A DNA stretch of 64,000 bases. Origin: an uncultured Oscillospiraceae bacterium. GTDB lineage: Bacteria; Bacillota; Clostridia; Oscillospirales; Oscillospiraceae. A model generated the notes under the pieces. It was not told the origin of the DNA. It worked only from the letters and a program-made list of their open reading frames with translations, and did not search any database. The stretch spans positions 17,664 through 81,663 of the forward strand of contig CAMVRT010000011.1 in the NCBI GenBank assembly GCA_947169975.1, read 5' to 3'. A program made the translations under genes and the position numbers. This document shows positions 26,104 through 34,828 of the stretch, piece by piece (within the stretch, counting starts at the first letter, position 1; each line of letters starts with the position of its first letter).

Positions 26104-28752
26104 TTATCCTTTCGCCTCCAGCCAGTTGCGCCCTGCGTTGGCGTCGGAGCGCAGAGGCACCGCCAGATGCGCCACCTGCTCCATTTCCTCTGTCAGCAGC
26201 TTCTTCACCGTCTCCTGCTCCGCTTCCGGGCACTCCACAATGAGCTCGTCGTGAACCTGCATGATGAGCCGGGCCTTCAGTCCTTCTTCTTTCAAACGGT
26301 GATAAACCCGCACCATAGCCAGCTTGATGATGTCGGCGGCGGTGCCCTGAATGGGCATATTCAGCGCCACCCGCTCGCCGAAGGCGCGCATATTGAAATT
26401 GGAGGATTTCAGTTCCGGAAGCGCCCGGCGGCGATGCCACAGCGTCTCCACGTAGCCCTTCTCCTTCGCCTGCTCCACCACGTCGGTCATATACTTTTTC
26501 ACGCCCTGATAGGTGTCGAAGTACCGCTCCATATAGTCCTTGGCCTCCGCCACCGTGACGCCGATATCCCGGCTCAAAGAGAAGGCGGAGATACCGTACA
26601 CAATGCCGAAGTTCACCGCCTTGGCGCTTCGGCGCATATCCGCCGTCACCTGCTCCGGCGCCACGTGGAACACCCGGGCAGCGGTGACGGTGTGGAAATC
26701 CGCACCCTGCAGGAAGGCCTGCTGCATCACTTCATCGCCGGCCATGTGAGCCAGGAGCCGCAGTTCGATCTGGGAGTAGTCGGCGTCCACCAGCACGCAG
26801 CCCTTCTCCGCCGTGAACAGACGGCGGATCTGGCTGCCCAGCTCCGTGCGGGTGGGAATGTTCTGCAGGTTGGGCTCGGTGGAGCTCAGCCGCCCCGTGG
26901 CTGTGACGGTCATCTGGAAGCTGGTGCGCACCCGGCCGTCCGGGTCGATGGCCTTCAGCAGTCCGTCGGCGTAGGTGGATTTGAGCTTGGTGTACTGCCG
27001 GTAGGTCAGGATCTTGTCCACAATGGGAGCGTCGTAGCGCAGATTCTCCAGCACGTCGGCGCTGGTGGACCAGCCGGTCTTGGTCTTCTTCCCGTGAGGC
27101 AGCTGCAGATCTTCAAAGAGCACCTTGCCCAGCTGCTTGGGAGAGTTGATGTTGAATCTCCCGCCGGCCATGGCATAGATCTCCCGCTCCAGAGCGTCGA
27201 TCTCCCCCCGGAGCCAGTCGCCGAAGGCGGCCAGCGCCTTCCCGTCGCACCGCATACCGGCGCGCTCCATCTCCGCCAGCACACGGCAAAGAGGCAGCTC
27301 CACCTCCGTGAAGAGGCGCCACATATCCATCTCCTTCAGCCGGGGCTCCTGGTACTCCCGCAGAGCAGCCACGGCGCTGCACCGGCTGTCCAGCGCAGCC
27401 TCCGCCATGGCGGGATCGCCCAGCGGGGTGAAATCGGAGGCGTCCAGACGGCTTTGGCCCGCCACCTCCTCGTTGTAATAGCTCATGAACAGCCGCTCGA
27501 TGTCGAATCCGGCGGCGGTAGCGTCCAGCAGATAGCCGCCCAGCGCCGTGTCAAAGATGAAGCCGTCCGCCTCGATGTCCCGCTCCAGCAGAGCGCGGAT
27601 CAGATCCTTTACATCGTGGGCGGTCTTTTTGATGTCCGCGGCGAACAGAGAGCGCAGCAGCTCCTCCCAGTCACCGGTATAGCGGCTCTCGATGAGGTTT
27701 GCGGTCAGGGAGGCTTTCTCACCTGTCTCGCATTCCACGGCGATGGCGGCAAAATCCGGCAGGGCATATACCGTTACGCTCTCCGACTTGCGCCACAGGG
27801 CCAGCAGCTCCTGCGCACGGTTCGGGGCAGTGACGTTCTCCACGGTCACTTCGCAGTCCGTGTCCCGCTCCACCGTGTCCCGCCGGGGCGTCAGATGGTA
27901 CTTGTCGATGAGCTTCTTGAACTCCAGGCGCAGGAAAATGTCATACAGCTCCGGCCGGAAGGGTTTGCGCAGATTGTCCTCCGGCCGGAAATCCAACGGC
28001 GCGTCGGTGACGATGGTGGCCAGCCAGTAGGAGTGGCGGGCGCTCTCCTCCCCCTCGGCCAGCTTCTTGATGACGCCGGGCTTGGCGTGGAGACCGGGCA
28101 GGTCAGCGTAGATGGCGTCGATGGTACGATACTCCTGCACAAGAGCCATGGCGGTTTTCTCGCCCACGCCGGGCACGCCGGGGATGTTGTCGGAGGTGTC
28201 GCCCATCAGGGCCTTCAGGTCGATCATGTGGATGGGCTCAAAGCCGTACTCCTCATAGAAGCTGGCGGGAGTCATGTCCCTGGTGGTGGTCTGTCCCATG
28301 CGGGTGGACACCAGCTTGACCTTGGTACGGTCCGTCACCAGCTGGAGGCTGTCCTTGTCGCCGGTGACGGCTACGCAGTCCCAGCCCTCCGCCTCGCAGC
28401 GGCGGGAGATGGTGCCGATCAGGTCGTCGGCCTCGTAGCCCACCAGCTCGTAGCGGGGGATGGACATGGCGTCCAGCACCTGCTTGAGAACCGGCATCTG
28501 CATGGCCAGCTCCTCCGGCATGGGCTTGCGGGTAGCCTTATAGGTGTCGTCCGCCTGATGGCGGAAGGTCGGCTCCTTCCGGTCAAAGGTAACGCACAGT
28601 GCCTCCGGCTGCTCCTCGTCGATGAGGCGCTGCAGGGTGGTGAGAAAGCCCAGCACGGCGTGGGTATATAACCCCTCCCGGGTGGTGAGGGGGCGGATGC
28701 CGTAAAAGGCGCGGTTGATGATGCTGTTGCCGTCCAGAACCATGAGCTTCAA
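26104..28752 (-). CDS. polA: DNA polymerase I
   Basis: PolA (882 residues from the chosen start) fills gaps and removes RNA primers. Residues 1 to about 290 form the 5'-3' exonuclease (LDGNSIINRAFYG, VTGDKDSLQLV, DNIPGVPGVGEKTA). The middle domain lacks the acidic DxE residues of a proofreading exonuclease. The polymerase domain has motif A DADYSQIELRLLAH, motif B RRSAKAVNFGIVYG and motif C MQVHDELIVE. The start is a TTG at 28750-28752, 7 nt after GGGAGGG. The upstream in-frame ATGs lack this site, and the TTG gives the usual MKL..DGNS N-terminus. Confidence 0.96.
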   Translation of the reverse strand: MKLMVLDGNSIINRAFYGIRPLTTREGLYTHAVLGFLTTLQRLIDEEQPEALCVTFDRKEPTFRHQADDTYKATRKPMPEELAMQMPVLKQVLDAMSIPRYELVGYEADDLIGTISRRCEAEGWDCVAVTGDKDSLQLVTDRTKVKLVSTRMGQTTTRDMTPASFYEEYGFEPIHMIDLKALMGDTSDNIPGVPGVGEKTAMALVQEYRTIDAIYADLPGLHAKPGVIKKLAEGEESARHSYWLATIVTDAPLDFRPEDNLRKPFRPELYDIFLRLEFKKLIDKYHLTPRRDTVERDTDCEVTVENVTAPNRAQELLALWRKSESVTVYALPDFAAIAVECETGEKASLTANLIESRYTGDWEELLRSLFAADIKKTAHDVKDLIRALLERDIEADGFIFDTALGGYLLDATAAGFDIERLFMSYYNEEVAGQSRLDASDFTPLGDPAMAEAALDSRCSAVAALREYQEPRLKEMDMWRLFTEVELPLCRVLAEMERAGMRCDGKALAAFGDWLRGEIDALEREIYAMAGGRFNINSPKQLGKVLFEDLQLPHGKKTKTGWSTSADVLENLRYDAPIVDKILTYRQYTKLKSTYADGLLKAIDPDGRVRTSFQMTVTATGRLSSTEPNLQNIPTRTELGSQIRRLFTAEKGCVLVDADYSQIELRLLAHMAGDEVMQQAFLQGADFHTVTAARVFHVAPEQVTADMRRSAKAVNFGIVYGISAFSLSRDIGVTVAEAKDYMERYFDTYQGVKKYMTDVVEQAKEKGYVETLWHRRRALPELKSSNFNMRAFGERVALNMPIQGTAADIIKLAMVRVYHRLKEEGLKARLIMQVHDELIVECPEAEQETVKKLLTEEMEQVAHLAVPLRSDANAGRNWLEAKG

Positions 28753-28791
28753 GGCGGATCCCTCCCGGTCGTTGATTGGCATAGTATGTGT

Positions 28792-28820
28792 ATTATAGTA
28801 CATTTTTTCCGGCAAAACAA
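28792..28820 (-). promoter_or_regulatory. Promoter of polA
   Basis: TTGTTT (28815-28820) and TATAAT (28792-28797), spaced 17 bp on the minus strand, lie 40 bp before the TTG start of polA. Confidence 0.78.
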
Positions 28821-28842
28821 CCGGAAACTCACCATTTCACAC

Positions 28843-28870
28843 TTGACAAGCCGCGGCGGTGTGATAGACT
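28843..28870 (+). promoter_or_regulatory. Promoter of the AEC transporter gene
   Basis: TTGACA (28843-28848) and TAGACT (28865-28870), spaced 16 bp, lie 50 bp upstream of the start codon and back to back with the polA promoter. Confidence 0.7.
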
Positions 28871-28920
28871 TCCCTTGTCCGCTTTTTTCAAAATCCGGCG
28901 GCACAGGGAGGCGACAGATC

Positions 28921-29844
28921 ATGCTCGAATCATTTACCACCGTAGGGCAGAGTGTCCTGCAGCTGTTTCTCATGGGAACCGTCGGGTTTCTGGCGGGTAA
29001 AACAAAGCTGATGGACGACCGGGCTGCCGTGGGCATGACCAATCTGCTGCTGTATATCTGCACGCCGTTTATGATGGTGGTGGCCTTTCAAGGCGCGCCG
29101 GCTGACGGGGGCATGCGGGGCTTCGGCATCGCTGCGGCGCTGACGGCGGCGATCCACGCCGTCATGATTCCCGTGACCCATCTGGTGATCCGTCAGAAGG
29201 ATCGCCGGCAGGAAACTGTCTTTCGTCTTGCCTCTGTATTGAGCAACTCCGGCTTCATGGCACTGCCGCTGCAGCTGGCTCTGCTGGGCACTGCCGGCGT
29301 GTTTTACGGCTCGGCCTATCAGCTGGTGTTCAACCTGATCGCCTGGACCTACGGTCTGAGCATGATCACCGGCGGCAGCGCCAGGCCGTCCCTGAAGCAG
29401 CTCCTCAATCCGGGCCTTCTGGGCGTATTGGCTGCCATGGCCCTGTTCCTCTCCGGGATCCATGTGCCGGAGCTGCTGATGACACCGCTGACCCATGTAG
29501 GCAACCTCACCATCCCGCTGCCCATGATCGTCATCGGCTACCAGCTGTCCCAGGCGGATCTTGGCGCCGTGCTCCGCAAGGGCGGGCTGTGGCTTTCCAT
29601 GCTGCTGCGGCTGCTGATCTTCCCCGCCATTTCTCTGGCGCTGATGCTGGCGCTGCACATCGACCGCACCGTCCTTCTGGCGGTGATGATCGCCGCAGCC
29701 GCCCCGTGCGCCGCCATTGTCAACATGTTCGCCGTGCACTACGGCGGCGACACGGAGCTGTCCTCCGCCACTGTGGCTACCCATACCCTGTTCTCCGTCC
29801 TCACCATGTCTGTGATGGTGGGACTGGCCATGGCACTGGCCTGA
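28921..29844 (+). CDS. AEC (auxin efflux carrier) family transporter
   Basis: This integral membrane protein of 307 residues has about ten hydrophobic segments in the pattern of the AEC/membrane transport family (LFLMGTVGFLAGKTKLMDD at the N-terminus, SGIHVPELLMTPLTHVGNLT in the middle). Substrates of bacterial members include malate, malonate and other organic anions; none can be assigned here. The ATG at 28921 follows GGGAGG. An earlier in-frame start is less likely because it lies upstream of the promoter -10. Confidence 0.88.
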   Translation: MLESFTTVGQSVLQLFLMGTVGFLAGKTKLMDDRAAVGMTNLLLYICTPFMMVVAFQGAPADGGMRGFGIAAALTAAIHAVMIPVTHLVIRQKDRRQETVFRLASVLSNSGFMALPLQLALLGTAGVFYGSAYQLVFNLIAWTYGLSMITGGSARPSLKQLLNPGLLGVLAAMALFLSGIHVPELLMTPLTHVGNLTIPLPMIVIGYQLSQADLGAVLRKGGLWLSMLLRLLIFPAISLALMLALHIDRTVLLAVMIAAAAPCAAIVNMFAVHYGGDTELSSATVATHTLFSVLTMSVMVGLAMALA

Positions 29845-29856
29845 ATAATCGCAGAT

Positions 29857-29899
29857 CAAAACGCCTCCGCGAATCAAGTGATTCGCGAAGGCGTTTTTT
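29857..29899. terminator. Bidirectional terminator between the AEC gene and the GerMN gene
   Basis: A long stem (AAAACGCC.CCGCGAATCA / TGATTCGCG.AGGCGTTTTTT) has a 2-nt loop and T-runs on both sides. Confidence 0.9.
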
Positions 29900-29901
29900 G
29901 T

Positions 29902-30837
29902 TCAGTTCTCCGGCGTTGTTTCCGGGATCTCGCCGGTCAGCGGCTGGCTGATGTCCACCGCGCCAAAGGTGCCCCGCATCTCGCCGTCCACCAGGATCTG
30001 AACGGCGTCCACATCGTCCAGCGCGCAGAGGGAGCAGACAATGCTCCGGATCATCAGCTCCTGCAGTTCCTCATCCTCCGGCAGCAGATCCTCGTCCGCG
30101 GCAGGCAGATTCATCACGCACACGCTCTCCTCCTTCCGGAAGGACAGGGCGGAGAAGCCCTGGGGCAGAAGCGTCTCCAGCTCGTCGGTCTCCGGTTTTG
30201 CCAGCAGCGCATTGAGGATCACCGCGCCGCGGCTCTCCCCCTCATAAAGCGTCAGCAGCCGATCCTCCCCCACCAGCTCTCCCTCCGCGCCGCGGTAGTA
30301 GAGCCGGGCGGCAAAGGTGCGCACCACGTCCTCCGTGCTGGAAAACAGGGCGTCACCGGCCAGAATGGCGTTTCCGTGAGGACGGGGCAGCTCCTGCCCG
30401 TTCACCAGGATCCGCACCATCCGGATGGGCTCGATCTGTGTCAGCGTCAGGGCGACGCAGTAGTCAGCAATGGTCAGCTTCATGCCGGTGAGCTGGCCGT
30501 ATTCCCCGGAGAAATCCACCACGGCGATGTTGCCGGAGATGCTGCAATCCAGCAGCTGCGTTCCCTCGGGCACGGGGCTGGCGAAGCCCTCCTCCCGGCA
30601 ATCGCCCAGCAGAAGCTCCAGAGCCCGGCGCATCTGCTGTCCCACAGGCTTTCCCGCCTGCTCCTTCCACGAGACGCGGACAGTGGTCAGAATATCTCCG
30701 CCTGCTGCCTGGGCGGCGTCCCGGGCATAGTAGATGGCCAACATTTTCCCCTCAGGGGGGCGGTGGGATGCTACGGCACAGCCGGCGGTGCACAGCGCCA
30801 GCACGATCGCCGTCAGAAATGCGATCCAGCGTTTCAT
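29902..30837 (-). CDS. GerMN-domain lipoprotein
   Basis: The 311-residue protein begins with a lipoprotein signal (MKRWIAFLTAIVLALCTAGC, lipobox ending at the Cys at residue 20). It then contains GerMN-like repeats, the first around TVRVSWKEQAGKP...ALELLLGDC...VDFSGEY and a second less clear one in the C-terminal half. It is probably anchored outside the membrane. Its ATG (30835-30837) overlaps the kinase stop codon by one base, so it belongs to the two-component operon and may be a regulator or sensor partner of the kinase. Confidence 0.85.
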   Translation of the reverse strand: MKRWIAFLTAIVLALCTAGCAVASHRPPEGKMLAIYYARDAAQAAGGDILTTVRVSWKEQAGKPVGQQMRRALELLLGDCREEGFASPVPEGTQLLDCSISGNIAVVDFSGEYGQLTGMKLTIADYCVALTLTQIEPIRMVRILVNGQELPRPHGNAILAGDALFSSTEDVVRTFAARLYYRGAEGELVGEDRLLTLYEGESRGAVILNALLAKPETDELETLLPQGFSALSFRKEESVCVMNLPAADEDLLPEDEELQELMIRSIVCSLCALDDVDAVQILVDGEMRGTFGAVDISQPLTGEIPETTPEN

Positions 30838-32213
30838 CACAGCTCGCCTCCCTCCGCCAGAGGCAGACGCACGGTGAACACCGAGCCTCTGCCGGATTTG
30901 CGGTGCTCCACCGCCACGGTACCGCCGCGGCGCACCACGGTGTCCCGCACGATGGACAGCCCCAGTCCGGTGCCGCCCACCTGACGGGAACGCATCTTGT
31001 CCACGCGGTAGAAACGGTCAAAGATATGCTCCATATCCTCGTCCGGGATGCCGATGCCGTTGTCCTCCACCCGGATGACCACAGCTTCCCCCTCCACGGT
31101 CACCGCCGTGTGGACAAAGCCCATCTGGGACGAGTATTTGATGCCGTTTTCCATGAGGTTATAGAGGATCTGGTGGATATCGTCCTCCGTAGTCATGACC
31201 ACGGCGCGATCATCAGCCTCCCAGGAGATGGAAACCTCCTTCTCCCGGGCCACCATTCCCAGCATGCGCACCACGCGCTCCAGCACCGGCTTCACGGGGA
31301 TGACGGCGGGACGGTCCACATTGTCGCTGTCCAGTCGGGTCAGACGCAGCAGATCCTCGGTGATGCGGCTCAATCGCTCTGCCTCCTGCCCGATGTCCGT
31401 GACAAATTCCCGCACCGTGGTGCCGTCCATCTCGTCCGTTTGCAGAATGGAGTCGGTCAGCAGCCGGATACCGGCCAGAGGCGTTTTCAGCTCATGGCTG
31501 GCGTCGGACACGAAACGGCGGCGGGCATTCTCCGTGGTCTGCAGCCGGTCGGTAAGGCTGTTGAATTCCGCTGCGATCTGGGCGATCTCATCGGTGCCGC
31601 GGACGTTGGCGCGGCGGCTGTATGCGCCCTCCCGCACGCTGCGGATGGCCTGGAGCAGGTCGCTGATCTGGCGGGTGAACAGCCGCGACAGCAGCACGCT
31701 CAGCAGCAGCACCAACACGCCCACGATCACAGAGATGGTGGCCAGGTTCTTCTGAAAGCTCTGCAGAAGTCTGGCCTGCTCCGTGTCGTATTCATAGGCA
31801 AAGATGGCGCCGATGATCTGGTTGCGGTACACCACGGGCTGGGCGCAGCGGCTTAAAAATGCCTCGCTGTCATAGCGGCAGAAATAGGCGTCGTTTCCGT
31901 CCAGCGCCTGGGCAACCTCGGTGTAAAAGGCGTACATGCCCTGGGCATTGCCGGTCTCACGGGTGTCGTATAGAACATATCCGGCCGTATCCGTCACGAT
32001 GATGCGGCTGACGCCGGTCTCGCGCAGATCGCTCAAAGCCTGGCCCACATTTTCCGTCGTCAGCTGCGCCAGGCCTGACAGTGACGACTCGATCATTTTC
32101 ACGCTGCTGTTCATGCTCGTCTGCTTCGAGCGAAACACCAGATTCTGGGAAACCAGCAGCGGATAGGAGTTCAGCAGCACCAGCACCGCCAGGATGATGA
32201 CGATGTAGCTCAT
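30837..32213 (-). CDS. Sensor histidine kinase with extracytoplasmic domain and HAMP
   Basis: This membrane kinase has a first transmembrane segment at the N-terminus (SYIVIILAVLVLL), an extracytoplasmic domain of about 140 residues and a second segment (TISVIVGVLVLLLSVLLS). A HAMP linker follows, then a HisKA box with the phospho-acceptor in SDASHELKTPLAGIR and an ATPase domain (NLMENGIKYSS, DNGIGIP, GGTGLGLSIV). No PAS domain is evident. The start is uncertain: the ATG at 32211-32213 is given. A CTG 7 nt after GGGGAG, or the TTG at 32259-32261, would add the usual LQVKFG leader. Confidence 0.88.
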   Translation of the reverse strand: MSYIVIILAVLVLLNSYPLLVSQNLVFRSKQTSMNSSVKMIESSLSGLAQLTTENVGQALSDLRETGVSRIIVTDTAGYVLYDTRETGNAQGMYAFYTEVAQALDGNDAYFCRYDSEAFLSRCAQPVVYRNQIIGAIFAYEYDTEQARLLQSFQKNLATISVIVGVLVLLLSVLLSRLFTRQISDLLQAIRSVREGAYSRRANVRGTDEIAQIAAEFNSLTDRLQTTENARRRFVSDASHELKTPLAGIRLLTDSILQTDEMDGTTVREFVTDIGQEAERLSRITEDLLRLTRLDSDNVDRPAVIPVKPVLERVVRMLGMVAREKEVSISWEADDRAVVMTTEDDIHQILYNLMENGIKYSSQMGFVHTAVTVEGEAVVIRVEDNGIGIPDEDMEHIFDRFYRVDKMRSRQVGGTGLGLSIVRDTVVRRGGTVAVEHRKSGRGSVFTVRLPLAEGGEL

Positions 32214-32220
32214 GCCGAAC

Positions 32221-32922
32221 TTAACCTGCAGTCCGGCTCTCCCCTTGAAAATAGTAACCAACTCCCCACTTGGTGATGATATACACCGGCTCGGCCGGGT
32301 TTGGCTCCAGCTTCTCACGCAGACGGCGGATATGGACGTCCACCGTGCGATAGTCCCCCACGTAGGAGTAGCCCCACACCAGGTTCATCAGGCTCTCCCG
32401 GCTGTAAACATGGCGGGGATTCTTCATCAGCAGCTCGATGAGGTCAAACTCCTTGGCCGTCAGATCAATGACCTGCCCGTCCCGGATGGCCACGCGCTGC
32501 TCCGTGTCCAGGCTCAATCCGCCCACCGTCAAAAGGGCAGCGGCACGCTGCTGCTGTGCGCTGCCGCCGGAACGGCGCAGCAGGGCACGGACGCGGGCAA
32601 TGACCTCCCGGATATTAAAGGGCTTGGTCACGTAGTCATCCGCACCGCAGGCAAAGCCCATGAGCTTGTCCTCGTCCTCACTGCGGGCGGTGAGCATGAT
32701 GACGGGCACATCGGAAAACTCCCGGATCTTCATGCACGCCTCGGTACCGGACAGCACCGGCATCATCAGATCCAGGATAATGAGATCGAACTGCCCCGTC
32801 CGGGCTTTCTCCACGGCAGTGGCGCCGTCATAGGCCACATCCACCTGGAACCCTTCGTTTTCCAGATTGAACCGGATACCCTTGACCAACAGCTCCTCGT
32901 CGTCAACCACCAGTATCTTCAC
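32221..32922 (-). CDS. OmpR-family response regulator
   Basis: The 233-residue regulator has a receiver domain (acidic pocket VVDDEE, phospho-acceptor in LIILDLMMPV, conserved Lys in YVTKPF). Its C-terminal winged-helix DNA-binding domain includes LTAKEFDLIELLMKNP and YRTVDVHIRRLREKLE. It resembles WalR/PhoP-type regulators. The start codon is GTG (32920-32922), 6 nt after AGGAGG. It overlaps the comEA-like gene by 20 bp and is followed directly by its kinase gene. Confidence 0.93.
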   Translation of the reverse strand: MKILVVDDEELLVKGIRFNLENEGFQVDVAYDGATAVEKARTGQFDLIILDLMMPVLSGTEACMKIREFSDVPVIMLTARSEDEDKLMGFACGADDYVTKPFNIREVIARVRALLRRSGGSAQQQRAAALLTVGGLSLDTEQRVAIRDGQVIDLTAKEFDLIELLMKNPRHVYSRESLMNLVWGYSYVGDYRTVDVHIRRLREKLEPNPAEPVYIITKWGVGYYFQGESRTAG

Positions 32923-33304
32923 GTTGTGCCTCCTCTCCCGCGCCCTGAACCGTCACATACGGCCGCAGCGCTTCCAGTTTGCTCTCTCCGATGCCGGAGA
33001 CCCTCGTCAGATCGTCCACCGATGCATACGGCCCGTTGGCGGTGCGCTCCTCTATGATCCGCTCCGCCAGTGCTTCGCCGATGCCGGGCAGCTGCTGCAG
33101 CGTCGTTTTGTCCGCCGTGTTGATGTCGATCAGCTCCGCCGGTGCCGCGGAACGCTCCGCCGCCCGGGATGTGCGGACGGAATAGCCGTCACGGGAATCC
33201 CCGGCGCTGCCGGAAAAGCGGATCGCCAGCGCCAAAGCGATAAACAGAACCGTGGCTGCCAGCAGAAGGATCTCACTTTTTGTCAGTTTTCCCGGTTTTC
33301 TCAC
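32903..33304 (-). CDS. ComEA-like helix-hairpin-helix protein
   Basis: This 133-residue protein has one N-terminal membrane segment (SEILLLAATVLFIALALAI), a short linker, and a C-terminal pair of HhH motifs (IDINTADKTTLQQLPGIGEA and DLTRVSGIGESKLEALRPY). This is the DNA-binding part of the competence protein ComEA, but there is no SLBB domain. It starts at GTG (33302-33304). No comEC or other competence gene is visible. It heads the two-component operon and overlaps the regulator by 20 bp. Confidence 0.85.
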   Translation of the reverse strand: MRKPGKLTKSEILLLAATVLFIALALAIRFSGSAGDSRDGYSVRTSRAAERSAAPAELIDINTADKTTLQQLPGIGEALAERIIEERTANGPYASVDDLTRVSGIGESKLEALRPYVTVQGAGEEAQREDTGG

Positions 33305-33306
33305 GG

Positions 33307-33335
33307 TTGACTACCCCACATTTTACGCTTATAAT
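33307..33335 (+). promoter_or_regulatory. Promoter of dacF
   Basis: TTGACT (33307-33312) and TATAAT (33330-33335), spaced 17 bp, lie about 97 bp before the dacF start. Confidence 0.8.
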
Positions 33336-33402
33336 GGTGATAACTACTGGAATAAGGCTCGCGGAATGGGACGTAGCCGCCGCGAAAGCCCTGTTTTTCG
33401 AT

Positions 33403-33411
33403 ATTATACCA
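33403..33411 (-). promoter_or_regulatory. Extended -10 promoter of the comEA-like operon
   Basis: TGGTATAAT on the minus strand (33403-33411) is an extended -10 element with only a weak -35. It faces the dacF promoter, so the two 5' leaders overlap by roughly 60 bp. Confidence 0.5.
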
Positions 33412-33432
33412 TATGGGGAGAGAAAAAAGAAC

Positions 33433-34773
33433 ATGAAAATACGACGGTTTTTATCTGTTTTTTTGCTGATTGCCGTGCTGATCGGTCTGATGGGCGTTGT
33501 TCCGGCCAATGCGCTGGAGGATCCCGATATTCAGGCCGGCGCCGCCCTTCTGGTGGACGCGGAGACCGGCCATGTTCTCTACGCCAAAAACGAGCATGAG
33601 CAGCGCGCCCAGGCCAGCCTGACCAAGATCATGGTCGCCCTGCTGGTGCTGGAGGAGGTAGACAAGCCGGACGGCACGATGACGTTGGACGAGGAGATCA
33701 CCGCCACCGCCAGGTCCCTGTCCAACCTGACCTGGGACAGCAGCACCGCCAACATCAAGGTCGGCGAGACCATGACGGTGGAGGACCTGCTCTATTGCAT
33801 GCTGCTCAAATCCGCCAACGAGGTGGGCGATATCTTCGGCGAGGCCAAGTGGGGCAGCTGGGAGAACCTCGTGGCTCGGATGAACCAGCGTGCCGCGGAG
33901 CTGGGCTGCGTCGACACCCACTTCACCAACACCTCCGGCCTGGATGATCCCCAGCACTACTCCTCCGCCTGGGACATCTATCTCATCACCCGGGAGGCCA
34001 TGACGCACCCCACGTTCATGACCGTTTGCAGCAGCAAGTCCCACACCGTGCCCGCGACCAACATGTCAGACGCAAGGGAGCTGCACACCACCAACGCCCT
34101 GCTCGACAACTGGAACTACGGGCCGGACTACATGTATGACGGAGCCGCCGGCGTCAAGACCGGCTCCACCCCGGAGGCCGGCAGCTGTCTGGTGTCCACC
34201 GCCCGGCGGGATGACCGCACCGTCATCAGCGTGGTGCTGGGTGCCGGCGAAACCTGGAACGACCTCATGCGTTTTTCCGAGACGACCCGTCTGTTCGACT
34301 GGGGCTTTGACAACTGGGACTATCAGACGGTTTTGAAGGAGGACCAGCCTGTCTCCGTCAATGTGGAGCTTTCCAAGGAGACCAACTCCGTTTTCCTCTA
34401 TCCGGAGAAAAATCCCCTGCTGCTTTTGCCCAGGGATCTGGACACGGAGAACGATCCCGACTTCTCCTGTGTCTATGATATACCCGATTCCGTGGACGCC
34501 CCCGTCAAGGCCGGTCAGAAGCTGGGCACCGTGACCATCTATTACCGCGGCGAGGAGTACGCCAAGGTGCCGCTGCTGGCGGCTGCCGGCGTGCCCATGT
34601 CCCGCTTTCTGGAGGCCCGCCGGATGGTGGAGCAGTACGTCTCCCACAGCAACGTGAAGCTGGGCCTGATCCTGCTGGCCGTTTGCGTTGTGCTGCTGAT
34701 CATCTGGCTCCGCCTCGTTCTCCGGGGCAAACAGCGCGGCGGCAGCAGACGCTATCACGGCAGAACAAGATAA
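33433..34773 (+). CDS. dacF: D-alanyl-D-alanine carboxypeptidase (DacF/PBP5-type)
   Basis: This penicillin-binding carboxypeptidase (446 residues) trims the last D-alanine of peptidoglycan stem peptides. A signal peptide ends near ANA (residues 25-27). The active-site motifs are S62-x-x-K65 (SLTK), S127-A-N129 and K242-T-G244. The C-terminal PBP5-associated domain is followed by a transmembrane anchor (LGLILLAVCVVLLIIWLRLVL) and a basic tail. It is well expressed by its own promoter; the ATG follows GGGGAG. Confidence 0.94.
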   Translation: MKIRRFLSVFLLIAVLIGLMGVVPANALEDPDIQAGAALLVDAETGHVLYAKNEHEQRAQASLTKIMVALLVLEEVDKPDGTMTLDEEITATARSLSNLTWDSSTANIKVGETMTVEDLLYCMLLKSANEVGDIFGEAKWGSWENLVARMNQRAAELGCVDTHFTNTSGLDDPQHYSSAWDIYLITREAMTHPTFMTVCSSKSHTVPATNMSDARELHTTNALLDNWNYGPDYMYDGAAGVKTGSTPEAGSCLVSTARRDDRTVISVVLGAGETWNDLMRFSETTRLFDWGFDNWDYQTVLKEDQPVSVNVELSKETNSVFLYPEKNPLLLLPRDLDTENDPDFSCVYDIPDSVDAPVKAGQKLGTVTIYYRGEEYAKVPLLAAAGVPMSRFLEARRMVEQYVSHSNVKLGLILLAVCVVLLIIWLRLVLRGKQRGGSRRYHGRTR

Positions 34774-34776
34774 AAC

Positions 34777-34811
34777 ATACTGCCATCCCGGGTTTCGGGA
34801 TGGCAGTATTT
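34777..34811 (+). terminator. Terminator of dacF
   Basis: A 14-bp stem (ATACTGCCATCCCG / CGGGATGGCAGTAT) with a 5-nt loop is followed by TT, between dacF and the pseudouridine synthase gene. Confidence 0.75.
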
Positions 34812-34828
34812 CGCGAAAGGAGCACTTC

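Noticed and set aside
26056..28671. An 871-codon plus-strand open frame antisense to polA
   Set aside because: The composition is rich in His, Gly, Leu and Gln, typical of shadow frames, and the minus-strand polA is unmistakable.
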